Below are positions 1-8,953 of a DNA stretch of 37,363 bases, piece after piece (positions within the stretch are counted from its first letter, which is position 1; each line of letters starts with the position of its first letter). Both the position numbers and the translations under genes were made by a program. Source of the stretch: Wenzhouxiangella sp. (GTDB taxonomy: Bacteria; Pseudomonadota; Gammaproteobacteria; Xanthomonadales; Wenzhouxiangellaceae); the NCBI GenBank assembly GCA_007694055.1, contig RECK01000181.1, positions 1-37,363 of the forward strand, given 5' to 3'. The notes under the pieces are model-generated. The model was not told the origin of the DNA and did not search any database. It saw only the letters and a program-made list of their open reading frames with translations.

Positions 1-738
1 CTGGAGCAGGTCGGCCGGGCCTTGAAGCGCGAGATCGGACAGGTTTGCGGGCTGACTGCATCGGTCGGCATGGCCCACAACAAGCTGCTGGCCAAGCTCG
101 CCTCCGACTACGACAAGCCCGACGGCTTTGTCCTTGTTCGTCCAGAGGACACCCAGCGCTTTCTGGATCCGCTGCCGATTCGCCGACTGCCCGGGATCGG
201 GCCCCGCAGCGCCAGCAAGCTGCACGATGCGGGCATTCACACCGCCGGACAGCTCAGGCGCACGGCCGATGGCTTGCTCAGGGAACTGTTCGGTGATCAC
301 GGACCGGAACTGGCCCGGCGCGCCGCCGGCATCGACGATCGCCCGGTCAAGTCAAGCCGGGTGCGTCGATCCATCAGCCAGGAAAACACCTTCAGCCAGG
401 ATCACACCAGCTTGAGTACGCTGAAACCCGTTTTGCACGAACAGGCCGCCCAAGTGGCCGAGAGCCTGGAAAGGAAAAATCTCTACGCCCGCACGGTTAC
501 CCTGAAGTTGCGCTCAAGCGGATTCTCCACCCTGACTCGCAGCCGCTCCCTGGACGGCTATACGCGCAGCGCCGACTTGATCGGGGGCTCGGCATTCGAG
601 CTACTGGAAAGCTGGGCAGAATGGCGGACAGCCTTTGCTGTCCGCCTGGTCGGTGTCGGGGTGAGCGGACTGGTCGCTCAACCGGCTTTCGAGAACATTC
701 TCAAATCGGACGGGGCCAGCGGCCCCGATCCGGACTGA
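1..738 (+). CDS. dinB: DNA polymerase IV, C-terminal part (5' end outside window)
   Basis: This is a Y-family translesion polymerase that lacks proofreading and bypasses DNA lesions. The reading frame is open from base 1, so the gene begins upstream; 245 residues are visible against about 350 in the usual family member. The catalytic Asp/Glu residues of the N-terminal palm are therefore not seen. What is visible starts in the palm (TASVGMAHNKLLAKLAS, the usual TASIGIAxNKxLAKxAS stretch), followed by the thumb helix-hairpin-helix (LPIRRLPGIGPRSASKL) and the little-finger domain (SISQENTFSQD onward). I cannot see a clear C-terminal sliding-clamp motif; QPAF near the end is only a weak candidate. 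It converges on fadD with a 5-bp gap. No LexA box can be judged because the promoter is outside the window. Confidence 0.93.
   Translation: MEQVGRALKREIGQVCGLTASVGMAHNKLLAKLASDYDKPDGFVLVRPEDTQRFLDPLPIRRLPGIGPRSASKLHDAGIHTAGQLRRTADGLLRELFGDHGPELARRAAGIDDRPVKSSRVRRSISQENTFSQDHTSLSTLKPVLHEQAAQVAESLERKNLYARTVTLKLRSSGFSTLTRSRSLDGYTRSADLIGGSAFELLESWAEWRTAFAVRLVGVGVSGLVAQPAFENILKSDGASGPDPD
711..727. terminator. GC-rich hairpin at the dinB/fadD convergent junction
   Basis: CGGGGCC (711-717) and GGCCCCG (721-727) form a perfect 7-bp stem with a 3-base loop inside the last codons of dinB. Neither strand has a clean T tract after the stem, so this is at best a weak, possibly bidirectional terminator for the two converging genes. 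Confidence 0.3.
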
Positions 739-743
739 CAGGA

Positions 744-2432
744 TCAGCTCTCGGAACTGCGCGGCTCTCCGAACTGGTCACGCAACTCTCGCCTGAGGAT
801 CTTGCCAACGTTGGTCTTGGGCAGTTCGTCGACAAACTCGACGTACTTGGGTACTTTGTAGCCAGTCAGCTCCTTGCGACAGTGCTCGCGAATTTCCTTG
901 ACCGTCAGGGACGGGTCCTTGCGCACCACGACAACCTTGACCACCTCGCCGGACTTCTCATCGGGCGCGCCGATGGCACCAACCTCGAGCACCTTCGGGT
1001 GGGCCGCGACAACGTCCTCGATCTCGTTCGGATAGACGTTGAAGCCGGATACCAGGATCATGTCCTTCTTCCGATCGACGATGTAGAAGAAACCCTTCTC
1101 GTCCATCTTGGCCATATCGCCGGTCTTCAGCCAGCCGTCATCATCCAGCACCTTGGCCGTCTCTTCCGGGCGGTTCCAGTAGCCCTTCATGACCTGCGGT
1201 CCCTTGACGCACAGCTCTCCGGTTTCGCCCATGGGCTGCGGATTGCCGTCCGCGTCGATGACCTGGCATGAAGTGGACGAAATCGGCAAGCCGATTGCCC
1301 CGTTGTAATCTTCGAGATCCATGGGGTTGATACAGGCCGCCGGCGAGGTTTCGGTAAGGCCATAGGCTTCGATCAAAGGCACGCCGGTCACTTTCTTCCA
1401 CTTCTCGGCCACGGCCCGCTGGACCGCCATGCCACCGCCCAGGGTCATGCGCAGGTTGGAGAAATCGAGCTCGCTGAAGCCGGGTGTATTGAGCAGGCCG
1501 TTGAACAAGGTGTTGACGCCGGTAATGGCGGTGAACTCGACCTTCGAGAGCTCCTTGATGAAGCCCGGCATGTCGCGCGGATTGGTGATCAGCACATTGC
1601 GGCCACCAAACTTGAGGAACACCAGGCAGTTGGCCGTCAAGGCGAAGATATGGTAGAGGGGCAGGGCCGTGATGATGGTCTCCTGGCCCGGGCTGACGCG
1701 ATCACCCAGCCAGGCAGAGGATTGCTGCATGTTCGCTACCATGTTGCCATGGGTCAGCATCGCCCCCTTCGACACGCCGGTGGTACCACCGGTGTATTGG
1801 AGAAACGCCAGGTCGTCATGGCCCAGCTTGGCCGGAGTCAGCGTGGCCCCGGCACCATCGGCCAGCACGCGCTTGAACGGAACCGCACCGGGCAGATCGA
1901 ACTTCGGCACCATCTTCTTGACGTAGCGAAGCACGAAATTCATGATCGCGCCCTTGGGGAAACCAACCATGTCACCCATGGTGGTCAAAATGACGTGCTC
2001 GACCTCGGTATCGTCGATGACCGCCTCGAGCACGTTGGCAAAGTTTTCGATGATGACGATGGCGCGGGCACCGGAATCCTTGAGCTGGTGTTTCAGCTCT
2101 CTGGCCGTGTACAGCGGGTTGGTGTTGACGACCACGAGGCCGGCCCGCAGAGCCCCGAAAACGGCAATGGGATACTGCAGCACGTTGGGCATCATGATGG
2201 CGATACGATCCCCGGGTTTCAGGCCCATGGCCTGCAGCCTGGCCCCGAAGGCCCGACTGTATTCGTCGACCTGACCATAGGTCAGGCTGGCGCCAAAATT
2301 CAAATAGGCAACCTTATCGGCGTATTCCCGGCAACTTTTTTCGATGACCTCGACAACTGAACTGAATTCGTTCATGTCGATCTCGGCAGGCACGTTGGCC
2401 GGATACTGCTCAAGCCACGGATTTTCTGACAT
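744..2432 (-). CDS. fadD: Long-chain-fatty-acid-CoA ligase
   Basis: The enzyme activates fatty acids to acyl-CoA with ATP via an acyl-adenylate, feeding beta-oxidation and membrane lipid pathways; it acts at the inner membrane. The 562-residue protein has the AMP-binding P-loop ([18 protein letters not shown]), the YGLTETSP motif and a FACS signature around [20 protein letters not shown] followed by [14 protein letters not shown] place the start at the ATG at 2432 because the product then begins [18 protein letters not shown], matching the N-terminus of Escherichia coli FadD in pattern, and an AAGGG Shine-Dalgarno lies 8 bases upstream. An in-frame upstream start would add 17 unrelated residues. 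It is divergent from the ligase-CBS gene and convergent with dinB. No FadR site was recognised. Confidence 0.95.
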   Translation of the reverse strand: MSENPWLEQYPANVPAEIDMNEFSSVVEVIEKSCREYADKVAYLNFGASLTYGQVDEYSRAFGARLQAMGLKPGDRIAIMMPNVLQYPIAVFGALRAGLVVVNTNPLYTARELKHQLKDSGARAIVIIENFANVLEAVIDDTEVEHVILTTMGDMVGFPKGAIMNFVLRYVKKMVPKFDLPGAVPFKRVLADGAGATLTPAKLGHDDLAFLQYTGGTTGVSKGAMLTHGNMVANMQQSSAWLGDRVSPGQETIITALPLYHIFALTANCLVFLKFGGRNVLITNPRDMPGFIKELSKVEFTAITGVNTLFNGLLNTPGFSELDFSNLRMTLGGGMAVQRAVAEKWKKVTGVPLIEAYGLTETSPAACINPMDLEDYNGAIGLPISSTSCQVIDADGNPQPMGETGELCVKGPQVMKGYWNRPEETAKVLDDDGWLKTGDMAKMDEKGFFYIVDRKKDMILVSGFNVYPNEIEDVVAAHPKVLEVGAIGAPDEKSGEVVKVVVVRKDPSLTVKEIREHCRKELTGYKVPKYVEFVDELPKTNVGKILRRELRDQFGEPRSSES

Positions 2433-2515
2433 TTGATCTACCCTTTTCATTGGACTTGGACTTCCCAAATCCAAGCTTGGCACAGCTCGGCCCCGGAGAC
2501 AAGCAGGGAACGGAT

Positions 2516-2544
2516 TTGCCCGCGGAACGGCTGGCGTATATCAT
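2516..2544 (+). promoter_or_regulatory. Possible sigma-70 promoter for the ligase-CBS operon
   Basis: TTGCCC (2516-2521) and TATCAT (2539-2544) are separated by 17 bases, and transcription would begin about 30 bases before the ATG at 2582. This spacing supports the 2582 start over the far-upstream TTG. The match is by eye and only moderate. Confidence 0.3.
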
Positions 2545-2581
2545 CGCCAAAACCAACGGCGCGGCGAGAATCCAAAAACCC

Positions 2582-4495
2582 ATGGGCGAACAGAACGTAC
2601 GGCAGACCAGCGACGAAAATACCCGCCGCGCCTTCATGAAGGCGTTGCTTGATGAAGTTCGCGCTCTCGAAGACATGCACCAGAAAGGCATGTTTGAGTC
2701 CGGGGTTCGCTGTATCGGTGCCGAGCAGGAAATGTTCCTGGTCGACCGGGCCGCGCGGCCGGCCCTCACCGCCATGCAGATACTCGAACGCATGGATGAC
2801 CCCAGGTTCACCCATGAACTCGGTCTATTCAATCTCGAAGCCAACCTGTCGCCGCTGGCCCTGGGCGGAGACTGTCTGCGCAAGCTTGAAGCAGAGACCA
2901 ACGAGGTCATGGAGATTGCCCGCAGCAAGGCAGCCGAAGTCGGGAGCCGGGTTGCCCTGGTCGGGATACTGCCAACCCTGACCCGCGAGCATTTGAGCCT
3001 GGATGCGATCGTTCCGACCGCACGTTACTTCGCCCTGAACGAAGCCTTGCTGCGCCTGCGCGGCAGTAATTTCCAGATTTCCATCAAGGGCATCGACCAA
3101 CTCAGCTTCAACCATGACAACCTGATGCTGGAAGCCTGCAATACCAGTTTCCAGATCCATTTCCAGGTTGGGCCCGAAGAATTCGCCCATCTTTACAACA
3201 TCGCCCAGGCCGTGACCGGGCCGCTGCTGGCCGCTTCAGTCAACTCACCCATCCTGCTTGGCAAACGCCTTTGGCACGAAAGCAGGATCGCGGTGTTCGA
3301 GCATTCCATTGATGCCCGCTCCGAGGCTCATGCGGCCCGCGGTCACAAGCCGCGCGTACATTTCGGTGATAACTGGGTAGATGAGTCGGTCATCGAAATC
3401 TTCAAAGAAGACATCGCCCGTTTCCGGGTCATCCTGACCACTGAATTCGAGGATGATCCGATCGGCATGGTGGCCCGGGGAGAAGTACCCAAGCTCAACG
3501 CACTGCGCCTGCACAACGGTACGGTATACCGCTGGAATCGCGCCTGCTACGGCATTTCGGACAATGGCAAACCCCATCTGCGCATCGAGAACCGGGTCAT
3601 CCCGTCGGGTCCGACGGTGCTGGACGAAATCGGCAATGCCGCTTTCTTCTTCGGGATGATGGCCAAGTTGTCGCGCTCCATTGACGACATCCGCGATCAT
3701 CTAAACTTCGCCGACGTCAAATCCAATTTCCTGGCCGCAGCGCGCGAGGGCATACGGGCCCAGCAGGTCTGGTTCGATGACCGCCAGATGACGGCCCAGG
3801 AACTGGTGCTCGACATCCTCCTGCCACTGGCTCGCGAAGGCCTGGCCGAGGCCAATATCGACGGTGACGACATTGATCGCTATCTCGGCGCGGTGCAAAA
3901 GCGGGTCGAGCGCCGGCGCACCGGCGCCCGCTGGCAACTGGAATCGCTGGAAAACATGCGTGGACAAGGCAGTGCCCACGAATGCCACCGGGCCTTGACC
4001 AGCAGCATGATCGAGCAGCAGCAGTCGGGCAAGGGCATCGCCGACTGGGAGCTGGCCGAATTCTGTCGCAGCCAGGACTGGCGCGACAGCTATCGCACGG
4101 TTGGGCAGTTCATGGCAACCGATCTGTTCACGGTCCGCCCGGACGATATTGTTGATTTCGCCGCCAGCCTGATGGAATGGCGCTACGTTCGTCATGTGCC
4201 GGTCGAGGATGATTCAGGACAGTTGCTTGGCCTGGTTTCCCATCGGCAGCTGCTGCGCCTGGTTGCGCGCGGTGGCAAGATGGATCAGACCACCATGGTT
4301 CGGGACATCATGCGTCCTGATCCGCTGTCCGTGAGCCCGGACACGACCACAGTCGAGGCGATCCGCCTGATGCGCGAAAAGCGGCTCAGCTGCCTGCCGG
4401 TGGTCGAGGATGGAAAACTGGTCGGGCTGGTCACCGAGTACGATCTGATCGTTGTCGCGGGCCGCCTGCTGGAAAGCTACCTGGCCGAGGAATGA
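2582..4495 (+). CDS. GCS2-type carboxylate-amine ligase fused to a CBS pair
   Basis: The N-terminal ~500 residues resemble the glutamate-cysteine ligase GCS2 / COG2170 carboxylate-amine ligase family, which joins an amino group to a carboxylate using ATP. Visible family features are GAEQEMFLVD near residue 46, FNLEANLSPL, and LRIENRVIPSGPT near residue 332. The last ~130 residues form two CBS motifs (FMATDLFTVRPDD... and IMRPDPLSVSPDTTTVEAI...), the module that usually binds adenine nucleotides and gates activity. The start at 2582 (MGEQNVRQTSDENT, 637 residues) is inferred from where family-like sequence begins and from a possible promoter just upstream; the frame is open back to a TTG at 2450. 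The Shine-Dalgarno is poor. The stop overlaps the next gene by 4 bp (ATGA). The true substrates are unknown; glutathione synthesis is possible but unproven. Confidence 0.85.
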   Translation: MGEQNVRQTSDENTRRAFMKALLDEVRALEDMHQKGMFESGVRCIGAEQEMFLVDRAARPALTAMQILERMDDPRFTHELGLFNLEANLSPLALGGDCLRKLEAETNEVMEIARSKAAEVGSRVALVGILPTLTREHLSLDAIVPTARYFALNEALLRLRGSNFQISIKGIDQLSFNHDNLMLEACNTSFQIHFQVGPEEFAHLYNIAQAVTGPLLAASVNSPILLGKRLWHESRIAVFEHSIDARSEAHAARGHKPRVHFGDNWVDESVIEIFKEDIARFRVILTTEFEDDPIGMVARGEVPKLNALRLHNGTVYRWNRACYGISDNGKPHLRIENRVIPSGPTVLDEIGNAAFFFGMMAKLSRSIDDIRDHLNFADVKSNFLAAAREGIRAQQVWFDDRQMTAQELVLDILLPLAREGLAEANIDGDDIDRYLGAVQKRVERRRTGARWQLESLENMRGQGSAHECHRALTSSMIEQQQSGKGIADWELAEFCRSQDWRDSYRTVGQFMATDLFTVRPDDIVDFAASLMEWRYVRHVPVEDDSGQLLGLVSHRQLLRLVARGGKMDQTTMVRDIMRPDPLSVSPDTTTVEAIRLMREKRLSCLPVVEDGKLVGLVTEYDLIVVAGRLLESYLAEE

Positions 4496-4971
4496 GCAGG
4501 CACTCACGCCTCGGACAGGCCAGGTTCCTGCCCGTATCTGCCGGCTTGCTTGTACTGTTGCTTGCCATGGTCCTGAGCGCTTGCGCACCGCCCCTGGCCG
4601 ATGAGGAGCAGATTCGCCAGCGCCTTGATGAGATGGTCGATGGTCTTGCCGAGCGCAATGCGCGCGCTGTGCTGGCCCCGCTTGCCGATGATTTCAGCGC
4701 CGAAACCTGGAATCTCGATCCGCGCGGCGTACGTCTGCTGCTGCAGCGCGAGATGCGCGCCCATGAGCGCCTGCGCGCCCGTATTCATGATTTTTCGGTC
4801 GATCTGCACGGCCAGGACCGGGCCAGCGCCGAGTTCCGGGTCATCCTGACCGGCGGCAGTGGGCTGATTCCCGAGCGCGGCCGCTGGTACCGGGTGCGCA
4901 CCGGCTGGCGCCTGGAGGGTTCGGACTGGATGATGATCTCGGCCAGCTGGGAAGACGTGGTTGGGCTGTGA
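4492..4971 (+). CDS. Small lipoprotein, NTF2/SnoaL-like size
   Basis: The 159-residue product has a typical lipoprotein signal: positively charged start, hydrophobic LLVLLLAMVLSAC and lipobox cysteine at residue 31. The mature part begins with a helical stretch (EEQIRQRLDEMVDGLAERNA) followed by predicted beta strands (RASAEFRVILTG, RWYRVRTGWRLEG, DWMMISASWED). That order, one helix bundle then a curved sheet ending in a tryptophan-rich strand, resembles NTF2-like folds, but I recognise no named family. It starts inside the last codons of the ligase gene (ATGA overlap), and its own stop overlaps the helicase start (GTGA), so all three are probably translated together. Function unknown. Confidence 0.85.
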   Translation: MSRHSRLGQARFLPVSAGLLVLLLAMVLSACAPPLADEEQIRQRLDEMVDGLAERNARAVLAPLADDFSAETWNLDPRGVRLLLQREMRAHERLRARIHDFSVDLHGQDRASAEFRVILTGGSGLIPERGRWYRVRTGWRLEGSDWMMISASWEDVVGL

Positions 4972-7900
4972 CCCGGCCCCGGGGCAACGGCGAGCGTTTG
5001 CCTGATGAGGTGCTGGCGCCACGAATCAGGCGCTGGTTCCGGAAACGATACGGACAACCCACCGCGATTCAAATGCTGGCCTGGCCTGCAATCGCCAGCG
5101 GCGACCACGTGCTGGTCACCGGGGCAACGGGCAGCGGCAAGTCACTCGCCGCCTGGCTGCCACTGCTCTCACGCCTGTCTCCAGGCTCCGCAAATACCGG
5201 CGTGCGCCTGCTCTACGTCTCGCCACTGCGCGCCCTGTCTCGCGACATGGCCGAGGGCGTTGAGGATTGTCTGCAGGGCCTGGCCAGTCTGACGCCCGAC
5301 GCCGGCGCGCCCTTGCGGATTGGGGTGCGCACCGGCGATACCTCGCCGTCAGAGCGCGCTGCCCAGCGCCGTTGTCCACCGGACATTCTGCTGACCACAC
5401 CGGAAACCCTGTTCGTGCTGCTGGGCAGTCGCGGCGGACGCAATATGCTGCGCCAGGTGGGTGGAGTGATCATCGACGAAATTCATGCCCTGGCAGGCAA
5501 CAAGCGCGGTGCTCACCTGGCCCTGTCACTGGAGCGCCTGCAGCAGCTCAGCCGCGAGCCGTTGCAGCGCATCGGACTTTCTGCCACGGCCAGGCCAAGG
5601 CGCCTGGTGGCCGGATTCCTGGCCGGGGCAGGGCGGTCCTGCCAAATCGTGGCTGATACACGAAGCCCGCCGCCAGCGCTCTCGCTGGAAATACCTGACA
5701 CACCGCTGGGAACGTTTGCCCATGCCGGTCACTGGGCCTTCGCCGCAACTCGCCTGGGTGAACTGGGCCGGCAAGAGGGCACCATGCTGGTGTTCTGCAA
5801 TACCCGGGCCCAGGTCGAGCGCGTCGCGGCGCTGCTGGATGAATTACTGCCCCCGGAAACACTGGCCGTGCATCATGGCAGCGTTGGACGCCAGCGCCGG
5901 GAAACGGTGGAGCGGGGCCTCAAGCAAGGCAGCATCAAGGTCGTGGTCTGCTCGTCTTCGCTGGAGCTGGGAATTGACATCGGCATGCTGGATCGCGTCT
6001 GCCAGCTCGGCGCCCCCCGTGCCATCAATGAGGCGCGCCAACGGGCCGGGCGGGCACGCCACCGCCCCGGTGCCGTGCCGCGTCTTTATGCTTTCCCGCT
6101 AACCCTGTCCGATCTGCTCGACTGGCACGGCCTGGCCCGGGCACTGGGTAGCGCACAGATTGACGCGCTCCGGCCCTGCATGGCGCCGGTCGATGTGCTG
6201 TGCCAGCACCTTGTCGCCATGGTTGCTGCCGGTCATGATCAGGTTAGCGACATTCACCGCCTGGTCTCGCGTGCCTATCCATGGCGTAAACTTCATCGAT
6301 CCAGGCTGGATCGAATCCTGATCATGCTGCATGACGGCTTTGTCCCCGGCCGGGAAACCGGGCGCGGCCCGTTAACCCGAATGGACAGCGAACGGCTCGT
6401 CGCCGCTGCCGATGCAGCCAGCATGACCCTGCTCAATGCCGGAACCATTCCGGAGTGGTTCGAGTACGAAGTGGTCGCAGCAGGGCAGGGGCAACGCCTG
6501 GGCAAGCTGGACGAGGAGTTCGCCTTCGAATCCTCGCCTGGCCAGATTCTCCAGCTGGGCGGACAGAACTGGCGCATCCTGAGCGTCCTGCCCGGCCGGG
6601 TTGAAGTCGAGCATGCCGGCGACGAGACACCCAATCTTCCGTTCTGGTTCGGTGACGGTGCCGGTCGCAGTGCCGGCATGTCCCGCCAGATCGCAGCGCT
6701 GTGCCGGGCAGCCGGTCGCGGTCACCTGCCCGCAGAGCAGCAGCTGGCAAACTGGCTGGCAGAAAGTCGAGCCAGTCTCGGCCGTCTACCGGACGACCGA
6801 ACCATCGTTTTAGAGCGTTTCTTCGATCCCTCCGGCGATCAGCACCTGGTCATCCACAGTCTGTTCGGTGCCAGAGTGAACCGGGCCTGGGGCCTGGCCT
6901 TGCGGAAACGCTTTTGTCGTGGCTTCAACTTCGAGCTCCAGGCCGCCGCAACCGACAACGGTGTCCTGATCTCGCTGGGCGCGGTACACAGCTTCGACCT
7001 GGAGTCGGTCACCGGCTGGCTCAAATCGGACCAGATCGAAGACCTGCTGATCCAGGCCATGCTGGATACGCCGGTATTCCAGACCCGGCTGCGCTGGTGC
7101 GCCAACACCGCCCTGGCCATTCAGCGGCGTGACTTCCAGGGTCCGGTGCCGCCGCAGGTGCAGCGCAACCAGATCGAGAACCTGATCGCCAGGATATTTC
7201 CCGACCAGCTCGCCTGCCTGGAGAACCTCAGCGGCGATCGCCGGGTTCCCGATCATCCATTGGTCGAACAGGCCTTGTCCGACTGCCTGACAGAGCACCT
7301 GGACCTGAACGGCCTGGTTCGCCTTTATCGGCGCCTGGAGAATGGCTTGATCCACGTTCATGCCATTGATACTGCAACACCCTCGAGCCTGGCCATGGCG
7401 CTGGTCCATGCGCCACGCAACAGCTTCCTGGATCCGGCCGCGGCCGAGGAACGGCGAACTCGCAGTTTCGAACGCCACCCGGAACGCATGGCGCGTGCCC
7501 CGGCGCGCGTGCCTGCCAGACCACAGGGCCCGCGACCGTCTCTGAGTGCCGATCGGTTCGAACAGCAACTCCTCGCTGCAGGCTACCTGTTACCCGTGGA
7601 AGCCGAGCGCCAGGCGCTGGGGGGTGCCTTTCTGAGGTTGGTGCGCTTGCGCCTGGCAGTCAGCCTGCACACTGATACGGGACGCTGCCTCTGGGTCCAT
7701 GTTCAGCGTCTGGACGAAGCGCTTGCCATCTGGCCCGCAGCACGCCTGCAGCCGCTGTTGCCGGCCGCGCTGAAACCGCCCCCTGTCGACGACCCGGACG
7801 AAGCCTTGTGCCGCATACTGCTGGGCCGCTGCCGTCTGCTGGAAACACTGGAGACGGGAACGCTGGCCGACGAATCAGGCCTGTCGCAGGCATGCGTGGC

Positions 7901-8006
7901 CGCAGCACTTGCCCGTCTGCGCGCCGAAGGCATTCTGAGTCGCCGGGAACAGGCCGGCAAGGAACTGTGGACAGAAAGAAAACCCGCGACGACTGCCGCG
8001 GGTTGA
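4968..8006 (+). CDS. lhr: Lhr-like superfamily 2 helicase
   Basis: This is an ATP-dependent DNA helicase of the Lhr type, associated with DNA repair and recombination. Of its 1012 residues, the first ~400 are two RecA-like domains with Q-motif-like GQPTAIQMLAWPAI, Walker A GATGSGKS (52-59), motif Ib TTPETL, DEIH Walker B, motif III SATARP, and motif VI QRAGRARHRPG. The rest fits the winged-helix plus beta-barrel 'Lhr-core' region, and ends in a second winged-helix-like stretch (LADESGLSQACVAAALARLRAEG, read in two halves). It is shorter than full-length bacterial Lhr (about 1500 residues), so it lacks the large C-terminal extension. It starts at a GTG overlapping the lipoprotein stop by 4 bp. 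It is not next to a ligase or exonuclease gene, unlike the ligase-associated Lhr subgroup. The last codons contain the terminator of the opposing cox operon. Confidence 0.88.
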   Translation: MTRPRGNGERLPDEVLAPRIRRWFRKRYGQPTAIQMLAWPAIASGDHVLVTGATGSGKSLAAWLPLLSRLSPGSANTGVRLLYVSPLRALSRDMAEGVEDCLQGLASLTPDAGAPLRIGVRTGDTSPSERAAQRRCPPDILLTTPETLFVLLGSRGGRNMLRQVGGVIIDEIHALAGNKRGAHLALSLERLQQLSREPLQRIGLSATARPRRLVAGFLAGAGRSCQIVADTRSPPPALSLEIPDTPLGTFAHAGHWAFAATRLGELGRQEGTMLVFCNTRAQVERVAALLDELLPPETLAVHHGSVGRQRRETVERGLKQGSIKVVVCSSSLELGIDIGMLDRVCQLGAPRAINEARQRAGRARHRPGAVPRLYAFPLTLSDLLDWHGLARALGSAQIDALRPCMAPVDVLCQHLVAMVAAGHDQVSDIHRLVSRAYPWRKLHRSRLDRILIMLHDGFVPGRETGRGPLTRMDSERLVAAADAASMTLLNAGTIPEWFEYEVVAAGQGQRLGKLDEEFAFESSPGQILQLGGQNWRILSVLPGRVEVEHAGDETPNLPFWFGDGAGRSAGMSRQIAALCRAAGRGHLPAEQQLANWLAESRASLGRLPDDRTIVLERFFDPSGDQHLVIHSLFGARVNRAWGLALRKRFCRGFNFELQAAATDNGVLISLGAVHSFDLESVTGWLKSDQIEDLLIQAMLDTPVFQTRLRWCANTALAIQRRDFQGPVPPQVQRNQIENLIARIFPDQLACLENLSGDRRVPDHPLVEQALSDCLTEHLDLNGLVRLYRRLENGLIHVHAIDTATPSSLAMALVHAPRNSFLDPAAAEERRTRSFERHPERMARAPARVPARPQGPRPSLSADRFEQQLLAAGYLLPVEAERQALGGAFLRLVRLRLAVSLHTDTGRCLWVHVQRLDEALAIWPAARLQPLLPAALKPPPVDDPDEALCRILLGRCRLLETLETGTLADESGLSQACVAAALARLRAEGILSRREQAGKELWTERKPATTAAG
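7981..8004 (-). terminator. Rho-independent terminator of the cta (cox) operon, inside the helicase 3' end
   Basis: AACCCGCG (7981-7988) and CGCGGGTT (7997-8004) form a perfect 8-bp stem with an 8-base loop. Read on the minus strand, the stem is followed at once by TTTTCTTTCT, a good terminator tail for transcripts leaving ctaE. On the plus strand the following sequence is only moderately T-rich. The stem includes the last helicase codons and the first base of its stop codon. Confidence 0.75.
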
Positions 8007-8070
8007 TTGCTCTTGTTGTGTTTGTATTCGAGGCCAGTATTCAAGGCGCGGCAGATGCCGCGCCATGCGG

Positions 8071-8931
8071 TCAGATCACGTAAACGAAGATGAACAGGCC
8101 GAGCCAGACCACGTCGACAAAGTGCCAGTACCAGGCTGCCGCCTCGAACCCGAAATGGTTCTTCTTGGTGAAATGCCCAAAGGCACAGCGGATGGTGATC
8201 ACGATCAGCATCAGGGTGCCAATGATCACGTGCAGGCCGTGGAAGCCGGTCAGCATGAAGAAAGTCGATCCGTAAATTCCGGACCCGAGCGTCAGACCTA
8301 ATTCGCGGTAGGCGTAGACGTATTCGTAACCCTGAATAAACAGGAAGATACAGGCCAGCACAATGGTGGCCAGCATCCAGACAATCAGGGCACCGCGCTG
8401 GGCGCGCTTCAAAGCCCAATGGGCCAGGGTGATGGTGATTCCCGAGGTCAACAGGATGAGGGTATTGATCAAGGGCAGACCAAAGCCCGGGATGGTCTGG
8501 AAGTCGCCACCGAGCTCGGCCGGGCCATGGGTTGGCCACACTGCCTCGAAGCCGGGATAGAGCAGGGCGTTGGTCATGGCACCGGTACCTTCCCCGCCCA
8601 GCCATGGCACGGAAAACATCCGCGCGTAGAACAAGGCGCCGAAGAATGCAGCGAAGAACATGACTTCTGAAAAGATGAACCAGACCATGCCGTGGCGGAA
8701 GGACAGGTCCACCGCGCTGTTGTACATGCCGGCCTGCGATTCACGGACCACGTCGGCAAACCAGCCGAAGATCATCACCAGGATGATTGCAGAGCCCAGC
8801 GCGAACAGCCACGGTCCGGTCGGACCCTGATTGAGCCAGTTGGCTGCACCAATCGCGAAAAGGAACAAGCCGACTGACCCTACGATCGGCCACTTGGCGG
8901 TATGCGGAACGTAATAGCTGCTCTGTGCCAT
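8071..8931 (-). CDS. ctaE: Cytochrome c oxidase subunit III
   Basis: Subunit III of the haem-copper oxidase stabilises the catalytic core and the proton-uptake path; it lies in the inner membrane. From the ATG at 8931 the product is 286 residues, starting MAQSSYYVPHTAKWPIVGS, with an AAGGGAG Shine-Dalgarno about 10 bases upstream. The open frame continues upstream to 9180, but that part overlaps ctaG and has no family similarity. Seven hydrophobic segments are visible, as are the typical MVWFIFSEVMFFAAFFGALF and FFMLTGFHGLHVIIGT stretches. It is the last gene of the operon and is followed by a strong terminator. Neither SURF1, ctaA nor ctaB follows it here. Confidence 0.96.
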   Translation of the reverse strand: MAQSSYYVPHTAKWPIVGSVGLFLFAIGAANWLNQGPTGPWLFALGSAIILVMIFGWFADVVRESQAGMYNSAVDLSFRHGMVWFIFSEVMFFAAFFGALFYARMFSVPWLGGEGTGAMTNALLYPGFEAVWPTHGPAELGGDFQTIPGFGLPLINTLILLTSGITITLAHWALKRAQRGALIVWMLATIVLACIFLFIQGYEYVYAYRELGLTLGSGIYGSTFFMLTGFHGLHVIIGTLMLIVITIRCAFGHFTKKNHFGFEAAAWYWHFVDVVWLGLFIFVYVI

Positions 8932-8953
8932 GTTGTGAAAAGCTCCCTTGCCG

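Noticed and set aside
1650-2360. 236-codon plus-strand frame opposite fadD
   Set aside because: Shadow frame rich in His/Gly/Gln, typical of antisense translation of a GC-rich gene.
2450-2581. TTG start 44 codons upstream for the ligase-CBS gene
   Set aside because: The added residues do not resemble the family and a possible promoter lies inside this stretch.
6810-7568. 252-codon minus-strand frame inside the helicase gene
   Set aside because: Shadow of the helicase; no family features and no ribosome site.
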